NCBI GenBank assembly: GCA_039105265.1 | Contig: JAPFFF010000021.1 | Coordinates: 1,674,001 to 1,738,000 of the forward strand | Source: Tritrichomonas musculus | Lineage: Eukaryota > Parabasalia > Tritrichomonadida > Tritrichomonadidae | Direction of reading: 5' to 3' | DNA length: 64,000 bases | In this document: positions 1-11,406 of the stretch, piece after piece | How the letters are laid out: each line of letters starts with the position of its first letter | How positions within the stretch are numbered: the stretch's first letter is position 1 | Notes under the pieces: generated by a model | Told to the model about the DNA's origin: nothing | Databases searched by the model: none | The model's input: the letters and a program-made list of their open reading frames with translations, nothing else | Position numbers and translations under genes: made by a program

Positions 1-405
1 AGCTATTATGTGGACTGATAATGGTGGCGAGAATAATGGGAAAAAGATGCTCCGTTTTTTGAAAAAACACCGAATATATCCTCATTTCACATTCCCAAGA
101 AACCCTGAACAAATGGTAAAATGGTAAAGCGGAAGCATTTTGGATAAAAATCGATAAATGTTGCAGACGAATATCTGATATTCCAAATTACATTAGAAAA
201 TACAACACAATTAGAGCTCATACAAGTCTAGAAAGAAATGACAATGGAATTTTGAAAAGACCAGGTGATGTTTTCTTTAATAATGATATCAGATGGCAAA
301 GAAATTATGAATGGATATATAAAGTTGATGGGGATATAGTTCCTTTTCCATATAACAAAGATAAAAAGATCATATATTATAAAAAATTAAATTTATTTTT
401 TAAAT
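1..405 (+). mobile_element. Integrase-like (DDE) recombinase remnant, C-terminal part
   Basis: The window opens inside a decayed recombinase gene. Near the start the reading is ...MWTDNGGENNGK, the D-N-G-G-E signature of an rve/IS481-like integrase core, and the downstream part keeps an integrase-like ending with an RxHTSLERN segment and an RPGDVF segment. The 5' part lies outside the window. It is a broken fossil. Whether it came from a Polinton-type element, another integrase-bearing element or a cut-and-paste transposon cannot be decided from this fragment. Confidence 0.6.
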
Positions 406-1438
406 AAATTTAATTTTTAAAAATCAACTTTTTCATAATATAAAATAAAAAATTGAATATTTTTTTTAATCAGACCAGTTTTGAGAGGAAATCGTGTGTA
501 ATTTCTGAAGAAGGAGAAATAAAATTTTAAAATTGAATGCAAAAAGTTATATGTAACATTGAAATAGTGGTCTGATTTATCGAATCCAGTTTATTATTTT
601 ATATTCAAATACATTTCCATTTTCTAATCATTTTGTTAAAAATAATTTAATCTTCAATGTGATTAAAAAAAATTCATTTTTTGGTTTTATGCCATATAGA
701 TTTAACTTTTCTGAAATATCAAACAAATTCTAGATAATATAAAGTGTCAATACATATTTTCATATATGTGATATATATGATTATATACTATAAAATAATA
801 ACATTTAATAGTGTGCAACTTTATTTCAAAATGAAATTTGCATCAAATACAATTCAATATATATCTAAAATTATTAGATATTATTTGGTTTTCATATCAT
901 ATATAAGCTATATTTAGTATATATTTGATTTTCATTTGAAATACATTTATATTAAATAAAATAAGCATAAATTAAAACATTTTTTTGTACTTAACAGTTT
1001 TTGATAATAGTTTAGAAAAATTATTTCAAGCACCATTCTTAATTTATTGAATGATATAGTATAAATACAATTATTTTATTTCATTCAATTCTAAATTATT
1101 ATATCTTATTAAAAATAATTTGTAATTGTTATTAAAAATATTATAATATATATATGAATATAATTAAAAATAAATATCATATTCAATATTAGCAAATTCT
1201 AATTATAATATAAAAACATAAGAATTTAATTACTCAAATTTTCTGAGAAACAAAAATTGATAAAATTATATTTAAATTATAAATATAAAACAAAAGTATT
1301 ATTTTATCGTTGCACTCATGAGTTTATTAGAATTTTTTCCAAAAAACTCTAAGAATAATGCGATATTATTTTATTAAAAATTAACTTTTTAAGATAATTG
1401 TTTGCGGTATAAATTCAATGTAACAGCGTTTTTTTTAC
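406..1438. other. AT-rich intergenic stretch, no gene seen
   Basis: About 1 kb of extremely AT-rich sequence with no coding signal on either strand. The only structure I see is a short inverted pair, AATCAGACCA near 471-481 and TGGTCTGATT near 569-578. This might be an end trace of the transposase-bearing element to its left, but ten bases in such AT-rich DNA is weak evidence. Confidence 0.6.
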
Positions 1439-3703
1439 ATGAATAGAATTTTTGAATACAATTTGTTTAAAAAATTTTATATCACATATTCAAAATTAAT
1501 GCAACAACTCATCACATCTGAAGTTGATATACAACATTGTTTATGCATTGATGATAAACGCCAAGAAATTCTCGATTACTTTTTAAAAACTTGGGAAATC
1601 GATGAATTAACATGGAAACCTCTAAAAGATGATTCTGTATTTTATCTTAAAGGCGACCCATTACGTCATGATATTATATTTTATTATGGCCATACAGCCT
1701 CATTCTATATAAATAAATTAGTTATTTCAAAAGTCATCAAAACTCGTATTAATCCAGAAATGGAATCAATATTTGCTATTGGTGTTGACGAAATGAGCTG
1801 GGATGATTTGAACAGTAAACATTATAATTGGCCAAAAGTTGAAGATGTTCGAGTTTTCAGAAATAAAGTTAAAGAATTGGTTGTTAATTTAATTAAGACA
1901 CTTCCACTTCAAGTACCTATAACTTGGGACAATCCATTTTGGATAATCATGATGGGAATTGAACATACAAGAATTCATTTGGAAACATCATCGGTTTTAA
2001 TTCGCCAACTTCCAATAGAAGATGTTGTTCCGAATCGTTTTGGTCCAATTTATAATAATCAATCAAGAAATCTTACAGATATCAATGATTTGAAAAATAA
2101 GTTACCTCAAAATGAACTAATATCAGTTAAAGGTGGCACAGTCAAATTAGGAAAATCATTAAATGATCCATTATATGGATGGGACAATGAGTATGGCGAG
2201 CTTGTCCAAGAAGTCAAAGATTTCAAAGCATCAAAATACTTGGTCTCAAATGGCGAATTTTTAGACTTTGTTAAAGATAATGGCTACAATACCAAAGAAT
2301 TTTGGACCGAAGAAGGTTGGCATTGGAAAAATTTCAAAAAAGCTGAAATGCCATTATTTTGGATCAAAAAGAGTGAAGAAGATTACCGTTTAAGATTGAT
2401 CGATGTTGAAATACCAATGCCATGGAACTGGCCAGTTGAACTCAATTACCTTGAAGCCAAAGCTTTTTGCAATTGGAAATGCAAGAAAACTGGAAAGAAG
2501 ATCAGGATGCCAACCGAAGCCGAATGGTGCCGTCTTCACGAATATGCAGAAGTTCCTGATTTATTAGATTGGTGGAAGAAGAAAGGAGGGCCAGGAGGCG
2601 CTCCAGGCAATATTAACCTTGAATATTATGTATCAGCTTGTCCTGTTGACGAATTCAAAACCAATCCAAAATATGATTTCTACGACATCATTGGCAATGT
2701 TTGGCAATGGTCCGAAACTTCCATCACTGGTTTTCCAGGATTCAAAGTTCATCCAGCATATGATGATTTTACAATGCCAACAATTGATGGAAAACATAAC
2801 TTGATTAAGGGTGGTTCATTCATATCAACAGGAAATGAAGCCATTTATAAATCAAGGTATGCTTTTCGACGTCATTTTTATCAACATGCAGGATTCAGAT
2901 ATGTCGAAGCTGATTCAGTCGAAGTTGAGCAACATTACATAGGCGAATGCGAAACAGATCCAGAAGTTGTAGAATCATGCGAATTTAACTGGGGCAAGAA
3001 AGATGATGCTTTTGATGTTTCTTTATGTAAGAAAATTTTAGAAATAACGAAAGATTATTCAAATAAAAATAACGAACACAAATTCAATCGAGTTTTGGAC
3101 TTGAATTCTGATACCGGCCGATTACCTTTTGAATTAGCACGTACATTTGAAGATATAACAGCTCTTGATCTTTCAGCTCGATTCATTAGAGTTTCGATAT
3201 CATTACAAGAAAAATGCTTTGCTCAATATGCAATGAAAGATGATGGTGAACTCGTTATCTATCATGATATCTATTTGAAAGATTACGGATTCGATGAAAA
3301 AGACGAAAATCTACGAAAGAGAATATTATTCATGCAAGCCGATCCAAATAATATAAAGTCGTTGTATACTGGCTATGATCTTGTCATTATTCCAAATCTT
3401 TTAGAAGAAATTGCTTATCCCGATAAACTATTAGAAACCATACATGAAAGAATGAACGATAAATCATTACTCATTATCGCTTCAACTTACAATTGGAATA
3501 CAGAGAAAACACCAAGAGAACATTGGGTTGGAGGTTTTAAGAAAGATGGCGAGAATTACACTTCTTTTGATGGAATTAGCGATATTCTATCAAAGAATTT
3601 CGAACAGTTTGGAACACCATTCGACATTTCGTTTACATTGAAAAAATCATCACGTATTTCGGAATTAAGAATTACTCAGGTTTCAGCATGGGCTAAAAAA
3701 TAA
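1439..3703 (+). CDS. ovoA: 5-histidylcysteine sulfoxide synthase / ovothiol biosynthesis enzyme (OvoA-like)
   Basis: A 754-residue protein with the full three-part OvoA layout. Residues about 30-200 form a DinB-like iron-binding domain; His85 and the pair in EHTRIHLETSSVLIRQLP (His176, His180) match the three-His iron site. Residues about 205-490 form the formylglycine-generating/sulfatase-modifying fold (RMPTEAEW, IGNVWQWSE, KGGSFISTGNEA, RRHFYQHAGFRYV). Residues about 495-754 form a methyltransferase domain with a degenerate SAM motif (LDLNSDTGRLPFELAR). Family role: O2-dependent C-S coupling of cysteine to histidine and, through the last domain, methylation on the way to ovothiol A. The ATG follows a T-run and no earlier in-frame Met exists. 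The partner lyase OvoB is not nearby. The iron-site and SAM roles come from family knowledge. Confidence 0.92.
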   Translation: MNRIFEYNLFKKFYITYSKLMQQLITSEVDIQHCLCIDDKRQEILDYFLKTWEIDELTWKPLKDDSVFYLKGDPLRHDIIFYYGHTASFYINKLVISKVIKTRINPEMESIFAIGVDEMSWDDLNSKHYNWPKVEDVRVFRNKVKELVVNLIKTLPLQVPITWDNPFWIIMMGIEHTRIHLETSSVLIRQLPIEDVVPNRFGPIYNNQSRNLTDINDLKNKLPQNELISVKGGTVKLGKSLNDPLYGWDNEYGELVQEVKDFKASKYLVSNGEFLDFVKDNGYNTKEFWTEEGWHWKNFKKAEMPLFWIKKSEEDYRLRLIDVEIPMPWNWPVELNYLEAKAFCNWKCKKTGKKIRMPTEAEWCRLHEYAEVPDLLDWWKKKGGPGGAPGNINLEYYVSACPVDEFKTNPKYDFYDIIGNVWQWSETSITGFPGFKVHPAYDDFTMPTIDGKHNLIKGGSFISTGNEAIYKSRYAFRRHFYQHAGFRYVEADSVEVEQHYIGECETDPEVVESCEFNWGKKDDAFDVSLCKKILEITKDYSNKNNEHKFNRVLDLNSDTGRLPFELARTFEDITALDLSARFIRVSISLQEKCFAQYAMKDDGELVIYHDIYLKDYGFDEKDENLRKRILFMQADPNNIKSLYTGYDLVIIPNLLEEIAYPDKLLETIHERMNDKSLLIIASTYNWNTEKTPREHWVGGFKKDGENYTSFDGISDILSKNFEQFGTPFDISFTLKKSSRISELRITQVSAWAKK

Positions 3704-3959
3704 GATAAAATAATTATCTTCATCAATTTACTAAAAAAGAGCATTATTCTCTCGTTAATAATAATAGCTAAATGAAGTGTAAAGAAAAAAAAAAAATATT
3801 AATTAATTTTTATTTATTTCTTTGTTTGAATATTTTTACCAGATTAGCTGTGAACTTGATTTTTATTTAATCTATTCATTCTCTCTTTTGAGTACTTTAT
3901 AACAGTAAAATAAATAAAAAAAAAAAAAACAAATTAGATTATTAATGTAATAAAACTTA

Positions 3960-4400
3960 AGTTTTCATCAAGAAACTCAGTTTCCTTTTCATCCTTTATC
4001 GCACTTCATTTGAGATCCTCTTAGCTGGATCTCAAGACCAACATTTTACAATGAGATTGCGATTTTGCATTTTTTTTTGTATTGAATACGGAACGATTAT
4101 TCATTATTGAAATTTTTCTAATTTTTTGATTGTAAATATTTCATATACAATGAACAAGAAATCATAAACATCGCTTGACATTGAACATTCGTTATTTTGT
4201 AAAACTTGAAGATCGCAATAAGTAGGAACTGATTCCAGAAATCGATTGAGTCAATGAACCAAAAGCACCGATTTTTGGAGATAAAATGACGTTCAAATAA
4301 GTATCGTATGTCACTCAACAATCAATGAAAATAGCTCCATACGAATGAAGGCAAGACTTTCAAGATGCATTTTTTCTCATTGGAATCTTTTTACAAATTA
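3960..4400 (-). pseudogene. Decayed protein kinase (C-lobe of a TKL/trichomonad-type kinase)
   Basis: Read on the minus strand in more than one frame, this segment keeps kinase landmarks in order: HSYGAIFIDC (a decayed catalytic loop where HRDLK is expected), NVILSPKIGAFGS (the SPKIGDFG activation-segment start, Asp changed to Ala), then MSSDVYDFLFIVYEIFT (subdomain IX, normally DVYSFG..YEIFT), then LIVKCWS-stop-DPAKR (the CW..DP..R motif of subdomain XI). There are internal stops and frame changes, and the catalytic residues are lost. The N-lobe is not recognisable upstream (4,400-4,700). No intact paralogue is present in the window. Confidence 0.75.
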
Positions 4401-5376
4401 TTTTAATTATGAAGAAAACTTTCTATTATTGATGAAATTTGGATATGAGTCAATATAACGACCCAATTAATTCCTGTAAAAATATAACGACTTCATCAAC
4501 ATTTGAGGTGGTCGAATCAGGATCAGTTTCAGTAATTGTAGCATATGTTTTAGCTGATGGCCGCAATTTTCAATAAATTTCCGATAACAAAGTGGGATTT
4601 CATCAAGAAAAGTCGATGATGAATGAATGTCATCAGGCAAATGCAATTAATTTGGAGTATGTTGTCATATGACACTTTTTTTTTTTTAATCTCAAGTTGC
4701 TTTCTTTTTGACATTTATACAATATAGAATGATAATTAATTGCTGCCTCTTGCTATTATTTAAATCAATGAACTTTTGATTGAATAAAGCATTATTCAAT
4801 TCAGCTTTACACATACATCAGAAATCTATTTTATAGTTTTATTCTTAAAAAATCACGAGGTTCGTTGTGCTAAAAGTTAGAATTTCGAGCGACCTTTTAT
4901 GATGATTCTAAAGCAATTTCTTAATATAATTGAAATATTCTTCTATTTTCAATTATGAAATTAGGATTTGTTTTAAATGTTGGATGTTCTTTTGATGTTT
5001 CTGATCAACATTTTATAATAAATCATTTCAAAATAGAAATTTAATTTTTGTGGTCAATTTCGGTGCTATTGGTGTTAATCCTGGATTTCTTTTGGACTAA
5101 TAAAAGTGCTGAATGGCTTAAAACTGAATTAACATCACTCTATTTACTATATTCTTTTCTACTATTAAAGCCTGGTGCAGGATATGCTGACATTCCTTCT
5201 CTCAATTAATGCAATCATATCAAAGCCTGTGATTTGTCGCTTTTTTTAAAATTAATAGTACTATACAGGTAATATTATATAATTGATGGATAATAGAATT
5301 TTATTATCTTCCCTCTGGTAAAATTCGTTGTGATAAAAAAATTGACTACTTTATTTTTTATCGGTTTTCAATTCAT
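4401..5376. other. Intergenic stretch, probable further decayed sequence
   Basis: Composition is a little less AT-rich than the true spacers, which suggests former coding DNA. Part of it may be the lost N-lobe of the adjacent kinase pseudogene. A plus-strand stretch near 5,095-5,215 reads KSAEWLKTELTSL...LLLKPGAGYADIPSLN, which I cannot assign to a family. No intact gene is seen. Confidence 0.4.
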
Positions 5377-6072
5377 ATGCAATTAGTCATTAAAACATTT
5401 ACAGGAGAACAATTAATTCTTGATGTAGAACAAAACGATAGAATTGAGGACATTAAATTACAAATTGAAGATAAAATAGGAATTAATTCAGATAAACAAA
5501 ATTTAATATATTTAAATCAAGAACTTAGAGATGGCACAACAATTAATGATTATCCAATCAAAAATGGTAATTCAATTTATCTTTTAACAATAACAGATAA
5601 CAATATGTTAATATTCATCAATTATGGTAAAGATAAAATAATCCCACTTGAAGTTGACCCGACATCTTCAATTGTGAATATCAAAACAAAGATTGAAGAG
5701 ATCAAAGGGTTTGAATCTGATAAACAATTGCTAATTTTCGAAACAAATATTCTCCAAAATGATAAAACACTTGAAAATTATTCAATTGAACCAAAATCGA
5801 ATTTGTTCTTGATTTATCCATCAAGAAATGGATTTGTTGTTTTTATTCAAATTATGAATAAAAATAATCCGAAAGACATATATAAAATTTTTCCATTACA
5901 GGTTGAAGGAACTGATCTTGTTGAAAATTTAAAAACACAAATTGAAGATAGAGAAAAAATATCAATAAATCGACAAAGATTAGTTTTTGCAGGAAAATTG
6001 CTTCAAGATGGGAAAACACTCATGGATTGTTCCATTGCAAGTTATTCACCAATAAAATTAATTTTAAGATAA
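5377..6072 (+). CDS. Protein of three tandem ubiquitin-like domains without a terminal diglycine
   Basis: A 231-residue protein of three head-to-tail beta-grasp domains, at residues about 1-72, 73-148 and 149-231. The first starts MQLVIKTFTGEQ (ubiquitin MQIFVKTLTGKT) and keeps the IKLQIEDK helix with the Lys27 and Lys33 equivalents; the third keeps INRQRLVFAGKLLQDGKTL, including the Lys48 equivalent. Unlike polyubiquitin, no repeat ends in RGG and the protein stops right after LILR, so it should be neither cleaved into monomers by deubiquitinases nor conjugated. It more likely acts as an uncleaved ubiquitin-like scaffold or decoy. The repeats differ strongly from one another, which argues against recent expansion. 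The role is inference; the fold is clear. Confidence 0.85.
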   Translation: MQLVIKTFTGEQLILDVEQNDRIEDIKLQIEDKIGINSDKQNLIYLNQELRDGTTINDYPIKNGNSIYLLTITDNNMLIFINYGKDKIIPLEVDPTSSIVNIKTKIEEIKGFESDKQLLIFETNILQNDKTLENYSIEPKSNLFLIYPSRNGFVVFIQIMNKNNPKDIYKIFPLQVEGTDLVENLKTQIEDREKISINRQRLVFAGKLLQDGKTLMDCSIASYSPIKLILR

Positions 6073-7397
6073 AAAATTTTAAGTTTACAAGTTGATATTT
6101 TATGCAATGACTATTTATAAAAAGAATAACAATTCAAAATTGAATTTCTTCTCAATTCTAAACAAAAAAATTCACGTTGGTCATTCAAATTTTTATAAGT
6201 TAATTGAAAAACTTGTAAACTCTGTAATATTTTTTTTCTTTTTAAAAATCAACATTTACAAACTTTTGACTGAACTTTAGATACTATTTAGTAAATTGAA
6301 TTCAAACAATGAATATATTGAATTTTCATTAATATAATTTTTTTTATAATCATTTTATTTATAATCTTTTGTTGATATGATAACATCTTGTTAGATGCAA
6401 AATATGATTATTTAATAAAGAAGGATAACTAATTTCATTACAATAATTTTGCTATAATTAAATTCTTTGAATTGGCTCGTAGATATTTGTGATAATTCCA
6501 AATCAAAACACAAACAATGATTAATATAAATACCTTGAACCGTTGCTATTCCATGTACTCTAAACACAAAAGAAAGAATATTCAAAAATAGTATGTATAT
6601 GTATATATATATAATATGTTTTATTATAAGCATTATTAATACTCATAAATTTTATACTCTTATAAATCAGTAAATGCGGTGTTTTATTTTTTTCATATGC
6701 ATACAATGTATATATCGAAGAATGCTATATCTTATATTGCTCCAAAATTTACAATATTTTAAACTTTAAATATTCCATTTATATCAAATCTGCATTAGCT
6801 TAATATTTTTTTACAATAAGTCAATAAAAATATATTTTATTCACTATCATACAAAATTCAATTATAAAACCTATAAATTTTTAATTCTGCGAGATATCAA
6901 TATATTGTCGATTTTGAAAATTAAAAAAAATTCTTAGCTTTTCATATATGAAATATAAATTCTTTAATATACTTTATTTTTTCTCTTTTTTGATTGAAAA
7001 ATAAATTTAAGATGAAGAAATTTCTTTTTTAAAATTCAGAACTGGTATAAATGCACATTATCATTTCCCATTTTTTGAATAGATTGATACAAAGGTGAGG
7101 TACTTTTCCTTTCAATTTTGTGAGAAATGAAAAAGTCGCATTAGTACCTCACCAAATTTGAATAAAAATTGAATGGTGATATGAAATTGACCTTGGTATT
7201 TTTTCATGAAGCCCAAATCCATGACCACCTATTCACACTTTTTTCAAGAAAATTTGAAATAGATGCATTCAACTTTTTTGACCATGAAAACATCAAACAA
7301 AACTATTTATAAGAACTTCACATGCTATTTAACTTAAAAATATTTTTATAAATGCAGATAAAGAAATTACTAATAATATTATTTCCTAATATAGAAG
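6073..7397. other. AT-rich intergenic stretch, no gene seen
   Basis: No protein on either strand looks real. A short TA-rich run lies near 6,592-6,615. A 10-bp inverted pair, GGTGAGGTAC at 7,094-7,103 and GTACCTCACC at 7,144-7,153, can form a hairpin with a 40-nt loop and may be the relic of a small element. Confidence 0.5.
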
Positions 7398-8759
7398 AAT
7401 ATTTTCTGGGTTTCCCTGTCCAGTGAGGTGAATAGCCAAGTTTGACTTTTTGAGGCATTTCTCGTTATTTCATATGGACAGCAGACCGTTTTATTGTATA
7501 GTTTGACGATAAACCGGTCGACATCACGAAAAACTGGTCGACATCATCAACTTTTTCATTAAACTCATAGAAATACTCGGAATACTTTTCCATGATTCTT
7601 ATTCAAAAACCGGTAGACATTATAAAATTTTAAAAATTTTTTAGAACTTTTTAAAAAGATATTTGAGTTATATTTGAGAGCCTTTTCAATATCATTTTTC
7701 ATTCAATTTTGAACATCTTTATGAAATATTTGAGTGCGATTTTATGAAAAAGTTTACGATGTCGACCGGTTTTTCTGATGTTTACTCGTTTATCGTCTTA
7801 CTATATTCAAAAAAAAATGTAAAGTTATGAATTATTTAAGAAAAAATGTCCATTTAACGGTTTATTTTTATTCTGAAAATGTCCAAAATATCCAAAATTG
7901 AATGTACTCATTCAATCAAGGCTAGTCTCACAATAAATATAAAGAATTTTAATTAAATAATATTTCATAATAATATATAAAATGTATAAATCGCCAAAAA
8001 AATAAAAAATTATTTTGTTATTAAGAAAAGTTGAATGAATCTTTCAATTTATTTGGCTTGACCAATTATATTCAATATTTATTTGTTTCATAAATTCATT
8101 TTTAAAATAATCTTTTGAAATAATATTTTTAATAAATTTTGTTCTATTATTTGTATTATTCTAGATCAATGTGATTAATCGATTGGTTATATTTACTGAT
8201 AGAGAATATTGACAGAAAATATCACATGTAATTAAGTTTTACCTTGAAAAGATTGCAATAATAATTGTTTTTCAATTCTGCTTATTTTAGAGTACAATTC
8301 ATATTTATAATTGAATTATAATGTTTTAAAAAATAAAATATTGTTTTTTTATATTATTAAATTTAGAAATGTTAAAGATATTCTTAATTTTTTGAATTTA
8401 ATATAGATTGTAGCATAAACTTTTTGAGATTTTTATTATTTTATTTCTTTGAAAAATGATAACAATTATTTGAAATATTTCAATGTAGATATTTTTTTGA
8501 ATGTTTTTTTATTTTGTTAAAGAAAGACAAAATTTTTATTAAATTTTGTATCTATTGTATTATTCAAAAATATTGGAGGAGGAAAAAAGCTAAATGTCCA
8601 TAAGATTTTAATGGACATTTTTTCTCAAATAATTCATAACTTTACATTTTTTTTTGAATACAATAAAACGGTCTGCTGTCCATATGAAATAACGAGAAAT
8701 GCCTCAAAAAGTCAAACTTGGCTATTCACCTCACTGGACAGGGAAACCCAGAATATTTT
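7398..8759. mobile_element. Non-autonomous MULE-like transposon with about 142-bp inverted ends and 8-bp target duplication
   Basis: The direct repeat AATATTTT (7,398-7,405 and 8,752-8,759) flanks an element that starts CTGGGTTTCCCTGTCCAGTG and ends with its reverse complement. The right arm runs about 8,610-8,751. The left arm is the same sequence, 7,406-7,498 continuing at about 7,806-7,853, split by a nested insertion. Apart from that insertion the arms differ by about one base over roughly 140. Long inverted ends with an 8-9 bp duplication are typical of Mutator-like elements. The centre is AT-rich with no transposase, so it is a non-autonomous copy. Confidence 0.85.
7499..7803. mobile_element. 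Nested 305-bp MITE with TA target duplication (Tc1/mariner-like)
   Basis: It sits inside the left arm of the surrounding MULE-like element. Its ends are imperfect inverted repeats of about 60 bp, each carrying GACGATAAAC near the tip and the ACCGGTCGACATC motif further in. It is bounded by TA on both sides. The opposite arm of the host element still shows the undisturbed site (TTATTGTATTCAAAA), which fixes the insertion to the base. The TA duplication and short size point to a Tc1/mariner-type MITE; no transposase is encoded. Confidence 0.85.
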
Positions 8760-9304
8760 GTTTTAATTTAAATAAATATCTTTTGTATAATGTTAACGTT
8801 AACATTTCGACTAATTTATTAAGTTTTTTTTTTGGATAAATCATATTCTAATTTTTATCTGAATTTTCAGTTTTTTTGAATTCGTCTTATAAACATTTTT
8901 GTAACCTAGCTTTGTTAAAACATTTTATGCGTAATTTATCATAAAATTCACATCTCTCGTTGTTTTTACAGGTAAATATTTACTATAACCGTTAAAAATG
9001 ACCGTTAAAGTAGGGACATTTGTCGCTGCTCCATTTGTCCCTACCAATATGACCGTTAACAGTGACCGTTAAAGTAGGGACATTGGTCGCTGCCCTATGC
9101 AAAGATAAGAATACAAACGATTATTTTAAATTCAATTTATAAAATTTTAATTTTAAAAAAGAATGAAATAAAATCATATCTATTTGAAACGTACGTTTAT
9201 ATTAATTTTATATAAATTTTGACAGTTACCGGGAATCATATAAAAAATATAATTGAAAAAGTATTCAAGAAGGTGAAGTAGATTTGAATATATCACTATA
9301 TTAA
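8760..9304. promoter_or_regulatory. Upstream region of the surface-protein gene with a 64-bp direct repeat and hairpin
   Basis: ACCGTTAAAGTAGGGACATT begins at 9,001 and again at 9,065, a 64-bp period, with ATGACCGTTAA-like partial copies around it. Between them GTAGGGACA (about 9,010) and TGTCCCTAC (ending about 9,044) form an inverted pair. TCACT, a match to the trichomonad initiator TCA(C/T)(A/T), lies about 10 nt before the ATG at 9,305. The block may be regulatory or the end of another small element. Confidence 0.45.
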
Positions 9305-11342
9305 ATGCTCTTTGCTTGTTTTTGCTTTTTTTCTTTCGAATATGTTTTTAAAGTTAAAATTGTAGGCCCAACCACTACTCAATTTACACATACTTACGTT
9401 GATGACGATGGTCAAGGTGAAACAGAAACATGTGGTCCTTTATCTGATGCTTCTTCTTGTTTTATTCAACTCTCCACTAATGTTCCATTTCATTATTCTT
9501 TTGATTTCGGAAAATGCAAATTTGACCAAGAAGGATATAATACCAATAATAATATAATTCCTGAAGTTGGTGAAGACTATTTAAAAAATATATGTACAGT
9601 TAAAGCTTTTCCCCAAATGCTGGCAATGACTTATCTTAATTATACAAATGATATTCAAAATGATGATATAAAACTATATGCTAAATTATCAAATGAATAC
9701 ATTGATTCACCTAAGGGTATTATAAAAAGTTTTACTAATAAGGGTGGTTATTTTAATTTAGAATTATATGCTACATCAAGTTATTGCCAAGATTATACAA
9801 AAATTGGCCATCTCAGATCTACACATGACATTAATGCTATTTTCAAAGTTACTGATTCATCTATTCCAGCAACTTGCCTTCCACCAACTTTTTATCTTAA
9901 AGTAAAAAATAGCATCGAAGGCGATTATCAACTTTTTGCTCTAGATTCTGGAAATTACAAAGAAATTAAGAAAGGAGAAATTTATTCTAAAGAAGGTGAA
10001 TCTCAATTTTCAATTGAATTTTTCATAAAATCATCAACATGCCAAGACTATACATCTATTGGTAAAGTTGATGCACAAACAGATGAAAAATATATTGATG
10101 CTGCTGTTGATACTGATATACCTGATAAATGCAAGCCTAGCGGAGGTGGTAATAGTGGTGACGGTGATAGTAACAAAGGAGAAAGTGATGTTTATACGGA
10201 ATTTAATCCATATAAGACCACCAGTTTTATAAATGTTGTAAGCTCTCAAAATAAAGATCAATGTGAAAAACAAAAATCAAAAATTCCAGATTTGGTATCA
10301 AAATGCGAAAAAGTAAAGAAGGGCGATGAAGAATTCAAAGACTGCCAAGTTATTGTAAAGTTGAAAGATGCCAGATGCGCAGTAACAGATAAAGTGAATG
10401 ATGAACTTAAAAATGTTCCCAGTAATGTTGATTTATTAATTGTCTTTCTTCAAGATATTCCATCAGGTTCTATCGATTTTAATCAATTGAAAGGAACACA
10501 TGTCGTCTATCTTGCAGGTCCTTCAGAAGAAAAGATTTCAGAACCACTTAATGTAATTAAGAGACTATTGAAACAAAATAAAAAAAAGGATAACCAACAT
10601 AAACAAGCAAAATCATTAATAAATGGAAAGAGACAAATCAAAGAAACAACGCCTGTTCAGATTGAAGGAGGTATTGGTAGCCATGTTCCTTTCTTAATGA
10701 TTTCATCTCTTAATGATGATTATAGACTTAATTTTAAAGTTACGGGTAAAGATAAATATCTTGATCCAGAAACTTTGGTACTAAATAATGTAAGAATGAT
10801 TGAGGATACTAATTTATATAAAGTTAAATATTTAATTACAGGAGGTATATCCTATTTAACGTATGCCAAAAACTATAAAATGATGGAACAATTCGGATAC
10901 ATGAAGGATGAAGCTAAATCCTATGAAATTGTCTATAAACCAGATAAAATGGAATATACATCTGACACTGGAGAAGTTAGTGAATTGAATACAAAATATC
11001 CTCATGATATAACTAGCATTGTATCAAAGACAAAGAATTATGTTTTGAAAAATGCAGAAGATGAATCAATTTTAAGACCAATAAATATAACAGTCCTCGA
11101 TATGATGGAATCCCTACCAGAAGTTACTGCAGTCAAAACTAATTTGAAAGTCAAAACCTTAGCAAAGGAAAAAATCACAATTAAATCAGAATTTAAAATC
11201 GTATCTGGTGGGGAAAATTACAAGATATATATAAACTATGATAAATCTAAATATGAACTTGATACATCAGGTTTGGATGATTCATTAAAGTCTAAGGTGG
11301 TAGAAACTGACTCTTTCAAATACGAAAATAAGAAAGAAGACG

Positions 11343-11406
<64 letters not shown>

